A DNA stretch of 64,000 nt from Paenibacillus doosanensis (lineage in GTDB: Bacteria; Bacillota; Bacilli; Paenibacillales; NBRC-103111). The position numbers and the translations under genes were made by a program. The DNA is taken from the NCBI RefSeq assembly GCF_025060755.1, contig NZ_JANYUY010000025.1:1-64000 (forward strand). Direction: 5' to 3'. Positions 36,346-45,825 of this stretch are shown piece by piece. Positions within the stretch are counted from its first letter, which is position 1. The number at the start of each line of letters is the position of its first letter. The notes under the pieces are model-generated. The model did not search any database, was not told the origin of the DNA, and worked only from the letters and a program-made list of their open reading frames with translations.

Positions 36346-37470
36346 ATGAATGATGGAGGTGCGTTACAGGTGGCGTACGAGTTAGTAGAGAAACTGAAGG
36401 AGCAGTACATGGCGGAAGAGAAATGGTATTCGCTCCGCTGGCATTATATCGAATGCTGCATATTGAAGGCGTATTTGGACAGCTACGAGCAAACGGGCAA
36501 TCAGGCGGAATACCGCTTTGCGAAGCAATTTATCGACCGGCTGTACGACGAGAACGGCCGGATTCCCGAGATTGATCCGGCGTATTACAGCATCGATCAG
36601 ATCCGAATGGCGTCGGCGCTGTTCCCGCTGTACCGCGAGGAGAACGACCCGAAATATAAATTCGTGATGGACCAGCTGTACGATCAGCTGAAGACTTATC
36701 CGCGAACGCCTTCCGGCAGCTTCTGGCATAAGGAGAACTATCCGAACCAAATTTGGCTGGACGGTCTGTATATGGGTCAGCCGTTTTATGCGGAATATAC
36801 GAAGCAATTCGCCGAAACCAAGGATTATTCCGACACGTTGAACCAAATCGCCAATGTGCGGAAGTTTCTTTATAACGAAGCGAACGGGCTCTATTATCAC
36901 GCTTACGATGAAAGCCGGGAAATCTTCTGGTGCGACAAGGAAAGCGGCATGTCGCCGAACGTCTGGGGCCGCGCCGTCGGCTGGTGGGCGATGGCCTTGA
37001 CCGACGTGTACGAGCTGCTGCAGGGAGAGAAAGCGGATATCGAGCCGCTTAAAGCGCTGCTCCAGGAGACGGTCGACGGCATGCTGCCGTATCAGCATAG
37101 CGGCGGGATGTGGTACCAGGTCGTCGACAAGGGGGATGCCTCCGGCAATTATCTGGAATCGAGCGGGACGCTGATGATGGCTTACGGCATCTTGAAGGGC
37201 GTCCGGCTCGGCATGCTGCCTAAGGAATATGCCGTGTACGGCAGGCGCGCTTTCGACGGCACCGTGCGGCAGTACATCCGCGAGGAGAACGGCGAGGTGC
37301 TGCTCGGCGGCATTTGCAAGAGCGCGGGTGTCGGGCGCAATCCGGACACCGGCATTGTCCGCGACGGCAGCTTCGAGTATTACGTGTCCGGTGAACAGAT
37401 CGCCGATAATAACGGCCACGGCGTAGCGCCGCTTCTGATGGCGTATAACGAAATCAGGCGCTTGGCATAG
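36346..37470 (+). CDS. GH105 unsaturated rhamnogalacturonyl hydrolase
   Basis: A 374-residue (alpha/alpha)6-barrel enzyme of the YteR/YesR family. It removes unsaturated galacturonyl residues from lyase products of rhamnogalacturonan I. The catalytic Asp lies in WLDGLYMGQPFYAEY; other conserved motifs are NVWGRAVGWWAMAL, GGMWYQVVDKGD and NYLESSGTLMMAYG. No signal peptide, so it acts on imported oligosaccharides in the cytoplasm, consistent with the importer that follows. Start ATG 36346 has GGAGA upstream; GTG 36370 with GGAGGT nine bases before it is an equally good alternative. Confidence 0.9.
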   Translation: MNDGGALQVAYELVEKLKEQYMAEEKWYSLRWHYIECCILKAYLDSYEQTGNQAEYRFAKQFIDRLYDENGRIPEIDPAYYSIDQIRMASALFPLYREENDPKYKFVMDQLYDQLKTYPRTPSGSFWHKENYPNQIWLDGLYMGQPFYAEYTKQFAETKDYSDTLNQIANVRKFLYNEANGLYYHAYDESREIFWCDKESGMSPNVWGRAVGWWAMALTDVYELLQGEKADIEPLKALLQETVDGMLPYQHSGGMWYQVVDKGDASGNYLESSGTLMMAYGILKGVRLGMLPKEYAVYGRRAFDGTVRQYIREENGEVLLGGICKSAGVGRNPDTGIVRDGSFEYYVSGEQIADNNGHGVAPLLMAYNEIRRLA

Positions 37471-37569
37471 CAGGGAATTATCGATTACAGGACCGCCGGT
37501 CATTCATATGATCATGGCGGTCCTTCGTTTTCTAGAGAAGCGAAAGATACGAGGGCAGAATTTCCGAAC

Positions 37570-37634
37570 TTGTTGTTTTCTTAAAACATTCATTAGTTTA
37601 CCTAGTTTTTTGCGGCGGTCATGCCTTTTATACT
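37570..37634 (+). promoter_or_regulatory. Activator-type promoter of the permease operon
   Basis: TTGTTGTTTTCT at 37570-37581 is followed after exactly 47 bases by TATACT (37629-37634). The same 12-mer, again exactly 47 bases before a -10 box, stands at the solute-binding gene promoter (42872-42936). No -35 box in either. Binding by the YesN-type regulator encoded at 41294 is inferred. Confidence 0.65.
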
Positions 37635-37669
37635 TAAGATACAAACAAGACATAAATGGCGGTGACCAG

Positions 37670-38581
37670 ATGAAAACAACAGCTTCGAAAATGGAAAAGC
37701 AATGGTTTACTTCTTTGCAAGGCTATGCGTTTATTTCTCCGTGGTTAATCGGCTTCTTTCTTCTGACCTTTTGGCCGATGCTGCAGTCGCTTTATTTCTC
37801 CTTCACCGATTATTCGCTGCTGGAGGCGGAGAAATGGATCGGACTTACCAATTACAAGAAAATTTTTCTCGACGACTCTTCATTTACAAATTCCTTGAAG
37901 GCGACGCTGCTCTTTGTTCTTATCGCAGTTCCGGTAAAGCTGGGGGGAGCGCTGCTGATTGCGATCATGCTGAATATGAAGCTGCAGGGGATGTTCATTT
38001 ACCGGACGGTCATCTATTTTCCTTCGTTGATCGGGGCGAGCGTGGCCGTGGCCATTCTGTGGAGCAACTTGTTCGGCAAGGACGGATTGATCAACCAGCT
38101 GTTGCTTCAGATAGGCATTGAGGGGAAGAACTGGATCGGCCTCCCGCAAACCGCGCTGGCGACGCTGATCATACTGGCGGTATGGCAGTTCGGCTCGTCG
38201 ATGGTTATTTTTCTGGCGGGGCTCAAGCAGATTCCTTCCGAGCTGTACGAGGCTTCGGCGGTGGACGGGGCGGGAAAGGTAAGAACGTTCTTCTCTGTGA
38301 CGTTGCCGATGCTCTCTCCGATCATTTTGTTTAATCTTGTTTTGCAGACGATCGGCGCGTTCCAAATGTTCACGCAGGCGTTCATCATCACGCACGGGGG
38401 ACCGATGGAATCGACGTATATGTACGCGCTGTACTTGTTCGAGAAGGCGTTCAGCCGCTACCAGATGGGGTACGCTTCCGCGCTCGCGTGGATCTTGCTG
38501 GTCATTATCTCCATCGTTACCCTTCTGATCTTTGCGACTTCGAAGAAATGGGTTCATTACGAGACGGAAGGGGGCAAATAG
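37670..38581 (+). CDS. ABC sugar permease (MalF/CUT1 type)
   Basis: A 303-residue permease with six helices; it starts with a typical QGYAFISPWLIGFFLLTFWPM helix followed by LYFSFTDYSLL. The EAA loop is YEASAVDGAGKVRTFFSVTLPML. Start at ATG 37670 with GGCGGTGA upstream; the frame is open further 5' but unrelated. It pairs with the next gene and should import the oligosaccharide used by the GH105 enzyme. Confidence 0.92.
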   Translation: MKTTASKMEKQWFTSLQGYAFISPWLIGFFLLTFWPMLQSLYFSFTDYSLLEAEKWIGLTNYKKIFLDDSSFTNSLKATLLFVLIAVPVKLGGALLIAIMLNMKLQGMFIYRTVIYFPSLIGASVAVAILWSNLFGKDGLINQLLLQIGIEGKNWIGLPQTALATLIILAVWQFGSSMVIFLAGLKQIPSELYEASAVDGAGKVRTFFSVTLPMLSPIILFNLVLQTIGAFQMFTQAFIITHGGPMESTYMYALYLFEKAFSRYQMGYASALAWILLVIISIVTLLIFATSKKWVHYETEGGK

Positions 38582-38582
38582 G

Positions 38583-39425
38583 ATGAAGCGGAAAAACGGC
38601 AAGCTGCTCTCCCATATCGTTCTGGTTGTTCTTTGCGTTATTATCATTTATCCTGTATTTTGGTGGCTCGGCGCCGTATTCAAGACGAATGCGGAGCTGA
38701 CCTCTCCCGATATTTGGCCGAAGCATCCTACGCTGGACAATTTTCCCGGCGGCTGGAACGCGATTACCGGCTATTCGTTCGGACATTTCTATATCAACTC
38801 GTTTAAACTGATTTTGAGCGTGCTTTTTACCTCGATTCTATCATGCAGTCTGGTGGCGTTCGGCTTCGCCCGAATGAAGTTCCCGCTCAAAAACTTCTGG
38901 TTCTCCATCGTCTTGCTGACGCTGATGCTGCCGAACCAGGTGACGATTATTCCGCAGTACGTCATGTTTAACAAATTCGGCTGGGTCGATTCGTATTTGC
39001 CGTTCATCGTTCCCCATGCGCTGGCGGGCGGAATCGGCGGCTCCTTCTTCATCTTCATGCTCGTTCAATTCATTCGGGGCATTCCGCATGAACTGGACGA
39101 AGCGGCCAAGATGGACGGCTGCACGTCGTTTGGCATTTACTGGCGGATCATTATGCCGCTGCTCGTGCCGGCGCTCGTGACGATGTCGATCTTCTGCTTC
39201 CTGTGGAATTGGGACGATTTCCTGGGTCATATGATTTACATTCAATCGATCGATAAATATACGGTGGGACTGGCTTTGAAAGTATTCGTCGATGCGCAGT
39301 CCAGCACGCCTTGGGGTCAATTGTTCGCCATGTCTTTCCTGTCGATTATGCCGGGAACGATCATCTTCTTCGTAGCCCAGCGCTATATTGTAGAAGGGAT
39401 CGCCACCTCCGGCCTCAAAGGCTGA
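38583..39425 (+). CDS. ABC sugar permease (MalG/CUT1 type)
   Basis: A 280-residue permease. Helices begin at KLLSHIVLVVLCVIIIYPVF; the EAA loop is DEAAKMDGCTSFGIYWRIIMPLL; the C-terminus VEGIATSGLKG is typical for MalG-type partners. ATG 38583 is one base after the stop of the preceding permease, indicating translational coupling. GAAGGGGG is present upstream. Confidence 0.92.
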   Translation: MKRKNGKLLSHIVLVVLCVIIIYPVFWWLGAVFKTNAELTSPDIWPKHPTLDNFPGGWNAITGYSFGHFYINSFKLILSVLFTSILSCSLVAFGFARMKFPLKNFWFSIVLLTLMLPNQVTIIPQYVMFNKFGWVDSYLPFIVPHALAGGIGGSFFIFMLVQFIRGIPHELDEAAKMDGCTSFGIYWRIIMPLLVPALVTMSIFCFLWNWDDFLGHMIYIQSIDKYTVGLALKVFVDAQSSTPWGQLFAMSFLSIMPGTIIFFVAQRYIVEGIATSGLKG

Positions 39426-39528
39426 TTCACACGATGTCCGAAATGTGCCGCTCATGCGGTATGTTTCGGTCTTTCGCGTTTTATGCCTTAAGCGTACCAG
39501 TACCGCACAAGCTGCAGAGGTGACTACA

Positions 39529-41316
39529 ATGGAGCGATTGTTCAAAAAATATCCGATTCGCTATTTATATTTCGGCAGCTTTACGGTGTTCGTTATTTTG
39601 CTGCTTATGATCATTGTCTGGACGAGCTACCACTTCTCGATGAAATCGATTGTGAAAACCGCCGCGTCTTACCAGGAGAAGATGCTGGTAGGGCTGAACG
39701 ATCATTTGCAGTCGCAGTTCAATTTTATCGAATCGATCTCCCTGTCCGCCTCCCGCAACCAGGATATGATCAATTTGCTCGGCAATCCGGCCGATCCGTA
39801 CGAGCGCCATACGCTGGAGGAGCGGGTAACCTCTTCGCTGCTTCGCGCCGCGTTCAGCTCGCCTGTCATCGACAGCATCCATGTGTATATCGGGGCTCCG
39901 CCTTCCATTAATACGATTGGCCCGATCATGTATTTGAAGCTGGAAGAAATGAACAAGGAGCCGTGGAGCGATCTGGTTATGCAAAGCGATTTCGTCTGGA
40001 TCGGGGAGCATAACGCCCAGACGCAGAACGGAGTCATTCCCGTAGCGAGCTTTGCCCACAAGCTGACCTCCATCTCGGGCGATTATGCCGGCGTCATCCT
40101 CATTAACATCAAGGCTTCGACGATTCAGGATATGCTCGGAGAGCAGGGGCTTCAGTCCCTAAGGCTGCTGCTCGATTCGAGCGGCCGCAAAATCGTCCAG
40201 GCCGGCAATCCCGGCATCGTGCTGAACGAAACGGATTACCAAAATATTGTGAGAAGCGTCGACGGGCTGAGCGAAGCCCATCAAACCAGCTCGGTGAAAC
40301 AGCTGCTTTCATTTGAAAAAGCTTTGATCGTCTCCTCTCAAATGACGCGCTCGGGCTGGATCGTGACGGAAATTACCCCGTGGCACCTGCTGGCGCAGGA
40401 CAGCTGGTCGATGATCGGCGTGCTGTGCGCGATCGGCGCGGTATCGATTGTGGCGGTGCTGCTGATCAGCTTGTACTTGACCCGGATGTACAACAAGCCG
40501 ATCTACTTGCTGCTGCAGAGCATGAACCGCTATCCCGAGCTGGATCTGAATCCGAAGCTGCCTCGGGATTACAACAACGAATTCGGCCAGCTGTTCACCG
40601 GGTACGACAGGCTGCTCGGAAGAATCAAGGATTTGCTGGTCTCGTTGGAAGAGCAATACCGGCGCAAGAAGGAGACGGAGATCAAGGCGCTGCAGGCGAT
40701 GATCAACCCGCATTTTCTGTACAACACCTTGGATCAGCTCAATTGGATGGCGATCAAAGACGGCAATTCCCGTATGAGCCGGGTACTCGATATGACCGGA
40801 CGGATGCTGAGAATCGGCTTGTCCGGCGGAGAGTCGCTGATCCCGGTATCGCAGGAGCTCGATTTCGTCGAATATTATTTGCAGATTCAGCGCACTCGTC
40901 TTGGCGACAGCAAAATTCATTACCGGGTGGACGCCTCCGAAGAAGCGCTTGAGCTTTATATTCCTAAGATGACACTGCAGCCTTTTGTGGAGAATTGCAT
41001 CAAGCACGGTTTTCACGAACGGGAGCACGGAGCTATTGCGATCGGCGTGGAGGTCGAGGACGGCTGGCTCCTCGTTACTATTACCGACAACGGAAACGGC
41101 TTGGGCTATGCGCAGACCATCGGCAAGAAGACGTCCGGCGGCTACGGCATCGGCAATGTCCGTTCCCGGCTGGACGCGTTTTTTGAGCATCATTATCAAT
41201 TGGATATCCAAGGATTAGGGCGCGAGGGCACGCAGGTCACGCTGCGAATCCCCAAGCTTGCCTCGAACAACCAAGGAAAGGACGAAGCCGATCATGTGGA
41301 AAATAGCGATCATTGA
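39529..41316 (+). CDS. YesM-type sensor histidine kinase
   Basis: A 595-residue kinase. Transmembrane helices at about 15-40 and 295-318 bracket an extracellular sensor domain; a HAMP-like linker precedes the His_kinase domain with QAMINPHFLYNTLDQLNW. ATPase motifs: FVENCIKHGFHER, DNGNGL, GGYGIGNVRSRL. Start at ATG 39529 behind AGAGGTG. Its 3' end overlaps the response regulator gene by 23 bases, so the two are coupled. Likely senses the imported pectin fragment directly or through its binding protein. Confidence 0.9.
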   Translation: MERLFKKYPIRYLYFGSFTVFVILLLMIIVWTSYHFSMKSIVKTAASYQEKMLVGLNDHLQSQFNFIESISLSASRNQDMINLLGNPADPYERHTLEERVTSSLLRAAFSSPVIDSIHVYIGAPPSINTIGPIMYLKLEEMNKEPWSDLVMQSDFVWIGEHNAQTQNGVIPVASFAHKLTSISGDYAGVILINIKASTIQDMLGEQGLQSLRLLLDSSGRKIVQAGNPGIVLNETDYQNIVRSVDGLSEAHQTSSVKQLLSFEKALIVSSQMTRSGWIVTEITPWHLLAQDSWSMIGVLCAIGAVSIVAVLLISLYLTRMYNKPIYLLLQSMNRYPELDLNPKLPRDYNNEFGQLFTGYDRLLGRIKDLLVSLEEQYRRKKETEIKALQAMINPHFLYNTLDQLNWMAIKDGNSRMSRVLDMTGRMLRIGLSGGESLIPVSQELDFVEYYLQIQRTRLGDSKIHYRVDASEEALELYIPKMTLQPFVENCIKHGFHEREHGAIAIGVEVEDGWLLVTITDNGNGLGYAQTIGKKTSGGYGIGNVRSRLDAFFEHHYQLDIQGLGREGTQVTLRIPKLASNNQGKDEADHVENSDH

Positions 41317-42853
41317 CGACGATCCTTCGCTGCTGGAAGGGATGCGCGAGTCGATCCCGTGGCATGAGCTGAACGCCGAATGGGCGGGGCAATGCCTGGA
41401 CGGCAGCCAGGGAGTGGAATGGGTGCTGGAGCATCGGCCCGATATCGTCATTACCGATATTAATATGCCGGTGATGAATGGGCTTGAGATGATCGAGAAG
41501 CTGCGCGAGCGGAAGTATCAAGGCAAGTTCATTATCTTGAGCGGCTACTCCGATTTCGAATACGCCCGTCAGGCGCTGCGGCTGGAGGTCGACGATTATT
41601 TAAGCAAGCCGATCACGATTGAAGGGTTGATGACCGTGATGGGCCGAACGATCGGCAGGCTGAGCGAAGAAAAAATGCGTCATTCGGAGAATGAGGATGC
41701 CGATAAGAAAATACGCGTGTTCGAACCGTATATCGTCAAAGAATGGCTGAAGTCCGTATTGGTCGGAAGTGCTGCCAAGGATGTTATGGATCTGGAATTG
41801 ATCAAGCTGAAGGCGGCCAAGTGGGAGCGTCAGACTCATCTTGTCCTCTGTCTGGAGCTGCTGGAAAGCGAAGGGCTCGATAATTGGTACGCGTTCGACC
41901 GCGGCGTGATGCAATTCGCCGTGCAAAATATCGTTCAAGAGCTGGTCGAGCAGCAGGCGCTCGATTACGATTACGTGCAGATGAACGGAAGGCAGTTCGC
42001 TCTCATCCTCCATTCGGATGAACGAGGCGCGGATGCAGGCTCGCTTCCGAAGCAGGCAGTGCCAGCCCAAGAGAGCATAGCGACGAGTCTGGCCAAGCAT
42101 CTGAAGCTGCATACGGCCGCAGGAATCGGCACGGTTCAGGACGATTGGAACCGCATTTGCGAATCGTTCGAATCCGCTTCCCAAGCTTTGAGACAACTGC
42201 CGGAAGAAGGGGGGCCGAGCCCGGAAGGGGCGGCCGGCCGCTCCGTCCGCTTCTATCATCAGCTCGCCGAGGCGATACGGAACGCCCAGGAAGAGCAGGC
42301 CAAGGCCTTGGTGCGGACTTATATAGCCGAGCGCAGTCCATTCGCCAAAGCGGATATGAAGCTGCTGGCGGGGGAGCTGTGGGCGATTATCGCTTATTCC
42401 CTATATGATGTGGGCGTAGATCTGAAGCAAATTTATCCGGCTTTCGAGCCGGTGCCGGAAACGTCGGGCGCACTGGAGCCGTGGCTTGAGACGATCGTGA
42501 CGACGATTATTCACAGCACCCATATGAGCGAGAATATGCGGCACCGCAAGGTGGTCGAATTCGTCATTCAATTCGTTCACGAGCATTATATGGAGGATAT
42601 TACGCTCGGTTTGCTTGCGGATAAGGTGCAAATATCGAAAAATTATTTGGGGCAAATTTTCAAAAACGTCATGCAGGAAACGTTCAACCAATATGTTACG
42701 CGCATTCGCATGGAGAAAGCCAAGGGCATGCTGCTGGAAGGCAATCTGTATATTTACGAAGTGGCCGAGAAAGTCGGCTACAACAGTATTTCTTATTTCA
42801 GCACGCAGTTTAAAAAAATAACGGGTTATAATCCGACGGATTTAATAAATTAA
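41294..42853 (+). CDS. YesN-type response regulator (receiver plus AraC HTH)
   Basis: A 519-residue regulator. The receiver at 1-120 has AIIDDDPSLLEG, the phospho-Asp in IVITDINMPVMNG, Ser in ILSGYSDFEYARQAL and Lys in YLSKPI. A long helical middle region follows, and the AraC double HTH lies at about 415-519 (LADKVQISKNYLGQIFKNVM, then VAEKVGYNSISYFSTQFKK). It is the likely binder of the TTGTTGTTTTCT motif found before the permease and binding-protein genes. Start at ATG 41294, inside the end of the kinase gene. Confidence 0.92.
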   Translation: MWKIAIIDDDPSLLEGMRESIPWHELNAEWAGQCLDGSQGVEWVLEHRPDIVITDINMPVMNGLEMIEKLRERKYQGKFIILSGYSDFEYARQALRLEVDDYLSKPITIEGLMTVMGRTIGRLSEEKMRHSENEDADKKIRVFEPYIVKEWLKSVLVGSAAKDVMDLELIKLKAAKWERQTHLVLCLELLESEGLDNWYAFDRGVMQFAVQNIVQELVEQQALDYDYVQMNGRQFALILHSDERGADAGSLPKQAVPAQESIATSLAKHLKLHTAAGIGTVQDDWNRICESFESASQALRQLPEEGGPSPEGAAGRSVRFYHQLAEAIRNAQEEQAKALVRTYIAERSPFAKADMKLLAGELWAIIAYSLYDVGVDLKQIYPAFEPVPETSGALEPWLETIVTTIIHSTHMSENMRHRKVVEFVIQFVHEHYMEDITLGLLADKVQISKNYLGQIFKNVMQETFNQYVTRIRMEKAKGMLLEGNLYIYEVAEKVGYNSISYFSTQFKKITGYNPTDLIN

Positions 42854-42871
42854 TTTAAGAAAATACGGAAT

Positions 42872-42936
42872 TTGTTGTTTTCTGCAAACTTTTGTAGGTT
42901 TATGTCATATCCATCGCCTTGCCGCACTTTTATAAT
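42872..42936 (+). promoter_or_regulatory. Activator-type promoter of the solute-binding protein gene
   Basis: TTGTTGTTTTCT at 42872-42883 and TATAAT at 42931-42936 are 47 bases apart, the same geometry as before the permease operon; the downstream leader also aligns without gaps (AAGACA..AATGG). No -35 box. Confidence 0.65.
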
Positions 42937-42977
42937 TTAAGTAAGCACAAGACACTAATGGAAAAGGGATGGTTGAT

Positions 42978-44282
42978 ATGAAGCTTGTAAGCAGGAAAAA
43001 GGCAGTATTGCTTTCCGCCGTCAGCATGGCGCTTCTGATGTCCGCCTGCGGCGCGGGGAATGAGGCGGCTTCGGATAAAAAAAATGCGGACCCCAAAATT
43101 AAACTGAAAATTACATGGGCCGGGTCTCAGGTTAGACATGACGCGACTTTGAAGGCATTGGACGCTTACAGCAAGCTGCATCCGAACATTGCCTTCGAGC
43201 CGGATTATATGGGCTTCGATACGTACTGGACCAAGATGGGCACGCTGTCTGCGGCAAGGAATTTGCCGGATATTTTGCAGATCGATACGAACAACCTGCT
43301 GGAGTACGCCCAACGCGGACAATTGATGGAGCTGGGAAGCGATATCAATATGGCGGATATCGATCCGCAGCTGGCCAAGGTCGGCAATGTCGGAGGCAAG
43401 CAGTACGCCGTGCCGATCGGCGGCAACGCTATCGCGCTTCAATACGACAAGGTGATGTTCGATAAGCTCGGAATTAAAGTACCGGATAAAGGCTTTACAT
43501 GGGACGAGCTCATACAGCTTGCGCGGGATGTAAAGCCGAAGCTGGAAAAGGGTAAATATTTGCTGCAGGATATGTCCGTAGGCGTCAACCAGGTGGAAAT
43601 CGACAAGTACGAAATTTACCAGGCCGCTCAAGGGAAGGGCTTGGCCAATAACGCCGAAGGCAAGTTCAATATCGACAAGGATACGTTCGTGAAGTTTAAC
43701 GAGCTGTTCGCCGAGCTGCGCAAGGAAGGCATCGTGCCGCCGATCGACGTAACGGTGGCGAACAAAGAGAATGATCCGAAGCTCGATAATTTGCTGAACG
43801 GCACGATTATGGTGCAGCGCGGCTATGCGGCGAGCCTTGGCGCGATCGACGGCGTGAAACCGGGCGAGTTCGGCCTGATGGTCGCTCCAAGCGCCAAGCA
43901 ATCCGGTTCCTTCCTGCTGCCGGCGCAATTTTTCGCCGTATCGAAGGATTCCAAATACGCCGAAGAAGCGCAGAAGTTTATCGACTGGTTTATTAACGAT
44001 CAGGAAGCTGGCAAAATTCTCGGCTTAAGCCGCGGGCCGCAGGTTTCCAAGAAAGTGTCCGATGCGTTAAGCCCGACCTACAGCGATGTAGAGAAACAGC
44101 AAGTCGACCTGATTGAAAAAGCGGCTCCGATAGCCAGCCCTTTCTACAGCAGACCGAAGGGCTACGGCAGCTTCGCCAGCGAATATAACAAAATTTCGCA
44201 GCAGATCGGCTTCGGTAAGATCACTCCGGAGCAAGGCTACGACGAATTGAAGAAGAAGTGGGAAGAAATCGTCGGCAAGTAA
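42978..44282 (+). CDS. ABC family 1 sugar-binding lipoprotein
   Basis: A 434-residue lipoprotein. The signal ends in lipobox MSAC near residue 20. Binding-protein features: KITWAGSQVRHDATLKALDAY, RNLPDILQIDTNNLLEYAQ, YAVPIGGNAIALQYDKVMFDKLG. It should deliver the oligosaccharide to the 37670/38583 permeases, although it is encoded after the two-component genes and has its own promoter. ATG 42978 is chosen over ATG 42969 for spacing to AAAAGGG and the usual MK start. Confidence 0.92.
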   Translation: MKLVSRKKAVLLSAVSMALLMSACGAGNEAASDKKNADPKIKLKITWAGSQVRHDATLKALDAYSKLHPNIAFEPDYMGFDTYWTKMGTLSAARNLPDILQIDTNNLLEYAQRGQLMELGSDINMADIDPQLAKVGNVGGKQYAVPIGGNAIALQYDKVMFDKLGIKVPDKGFTWDELIQLARDVKPKLEKGKYLLQDMSVGVNQVEIDKYEIYQAAQGKGLANNAEGKFNIDKDTFVKFNELFAELRKEGIVPPIDVTVANKENDPKLDNLLNGTIMVQRGYAASLGAIDGVKPGEFGLMVAPSAKQSGSFLLPAQFFAVSKDSKYAEEAQKFIDWFINDQEAGKILGLSRGPQVSKKVSDALSPTYSDVEKQQVDLIEKAAPIASPFYSRPKGYGSFASEYNKISQQIGFGKITPEQGYDELKKKWEEIVGK

Positions 44283-44300
44283 CGCCGCCGCCCATAAACG

Positions 44301-44343
44301 AAGAACCTGCAGCTCCGCTACGAGCGGATTTGCAGGTTCTTTG
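44301..44343. terminator. Bidirectional terminator between convergent binding-protein genes
   Basis: AAGAACCTGCA pairs with TGCAGGTTCTT and encloses a second hairpin TCCGCT-ACG-AGCGGA. A nearly identical sequence recurs at 46843-46883. Confidence 0.88.
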
Positions 44344-44352
44344 CTTGCGCAG

Positions 44353-45669
44353 CTAATGATTCCGGTTCTCCTCGATGAATTTATCCATCGCTTCGTTATA
44401 CTGCCTCATCGCCGTATTGACATCGAGATTGTCCTTCATGATCGCCTTCATCAGATCGGTTACTCTATTAAAAGCGGCGCTCGCGAATTCGGTCGGCGGG
44501 AATGCCGGAGCGGGCTTGGTTGCGAATATGGCCTGAATGTTTTTGCCCTTGAGGAAGTCCAGATCCCGGCCGAATTCATCCTGGAACTTCTTATCCTTCA
44601 GCACGGAGCCTTTGCCCATATGCGCCATATCCAGCTGCACTTCATCGGAGAGGATCGTCGTCATCACCTTGAAGGCAGCGTCCTTCACTTTGGAGGACGG
44701 GGATAGCAGCATCAGATGAAAATCCGCTTGCGTCCCTATGCCAGGCCTTTCCGGAAATACGGGATAAGAGGCGAAGTCCCAATTATTCCAATCGTTCTTT
44801 ACGTCGGATAACGGGCCGAGATTGTTTAAGCCGGCCAACATAGCGATCGTACGGTCTTTGATGAAGCTGTTGACGCCCGAGCTGAACGGCTGAACCTTGT
44901 TGTTGCCCGGAATGCTATAGATATTCTTCACCATCTCTAGCACGGTTTTCCACTGATCCGTATCGACAATCGATTTGTACGTGGACGGATCGATCAGCGG
45001 CAGGGACAGCTGGGACGCGGGCCGGTAGACCGAATCCGGCTCGAAGCCGCGGTATTGAACGCCGTTATCCTGTCTTGTCAACTGCTTGGCGAGCTCGGTC
45101 GCCTCATACCAGGTCATCCCGTCTTTCGGATACGGTACGCCGAATTTATCGAATATATCCTTGTTGTAATAAAGCGCATTGAACTGGACGTAATAAGGCA
45201 GGCCGACGAGATAATCGGTCTGATTATTCGCCTTGATCGTATCGAGCAGTTCGGATTGAATGCGGCTTAAGTCGTAACCGTTTTCCTTAATGATATCGGT
45301 CAAATCCTGCTGAATGCCGAGCAGCTTCGTGCCTTGGAGCGTCACTGAGTTCGTTACGTTAATATCGGGCAGAGCGTCCGCGGCGAGCAGCTTATCGAAG
45401 GAATTGTTTTTATCGTCAAGCTTCACGATGTCGACGGTAATATACGGGTATTTCTTTTTTACGGGATCAATGACGTAGCGCTGGATTTCGCTGTCGGTCA
45501 TATAGCTTGGACGGATGCCGAATGTTACGGTTACCGGATCGGTATTGTCGGTTTTCTCCTTCGCCGTAGCCTCTTCCGGGGCAGTATCTTTGGTGCTGCA
45601 GCCGGCGAGCGCTCCCGTCAGCAGAATGAGACTGAGCAGCGTGTTGCATGTTCTTTTTATTATTAACAT
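44353..45669 (-). CDS. ABC family 1 solute-binding lipoprotein (orphan)
   Basis: A 438-residue lipoprotein with lipobox LAGC near residue 22. The mature part contains LAADALPDINVTNSVTLQG and YYVQFNALYYNKDIFDKFGVPYPKDG, typical of extracellular sugar-binding proteins. GGAGGT nine bases before the chosen ATG fixes the start. No permease accompanies it. It is divergent from the AraC gene at 45826; a TATAAT for this gene is at 45725-45720. It may extend the specificity of the neighbouring importer. Confidence 0.9.
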   Translation of the reverse strand: MLIIKRTCNTLLSLILLTGALAGCSTKDTAPEEATAKEKTDNTDPVTVTFGIRPSYMTDSEIQRYVIDPVKKKYPYITVDIVKLDDKNNSFDKLLAADALPDINVTNSVTLQGTKLLGIQQDLTDIIKENGYDLSRIQSELLDTIKANNQTDYLVGLPYYVQFNALYYNKDIFDKFGVPYPKDGMTWYEATELAKQLTRQDNGVQYRGFEPDSVYRPASQLSLPLIDPSTYKSIVDTDQWKTVLEMVKNIYSIPGNNKVQPFSSGVNSFIKDRTIAMLAGLNNLGPLSDVKNDWNNWDFASYPVFPERPGIGTQADFHLMLLSPSSKVKDAAFKVMTTILSDEVQLDMAHMGKGSVLKDKKFQDEFGRDLDFLKGKNIQAIFATKPAPAFPPTEFASAAFNRVTDLMKAIMKDNLDVNTAMRQYNEAMDKFIEENRNH

Positions 45670-45825
45670 GACCCTAAGACCTCCAATGAACGATTTTGTA
45701 AACGATTCCATTAAGGTAAATTATAGAAACCGGGGCATGAAAATGATATTCTAATTTTTAATCAATCTTTATTCAAAATTGTCATTAGAGTCGTGCTGAA
45801 ATTCCGCCGGGAGGTATGAAGCCTA

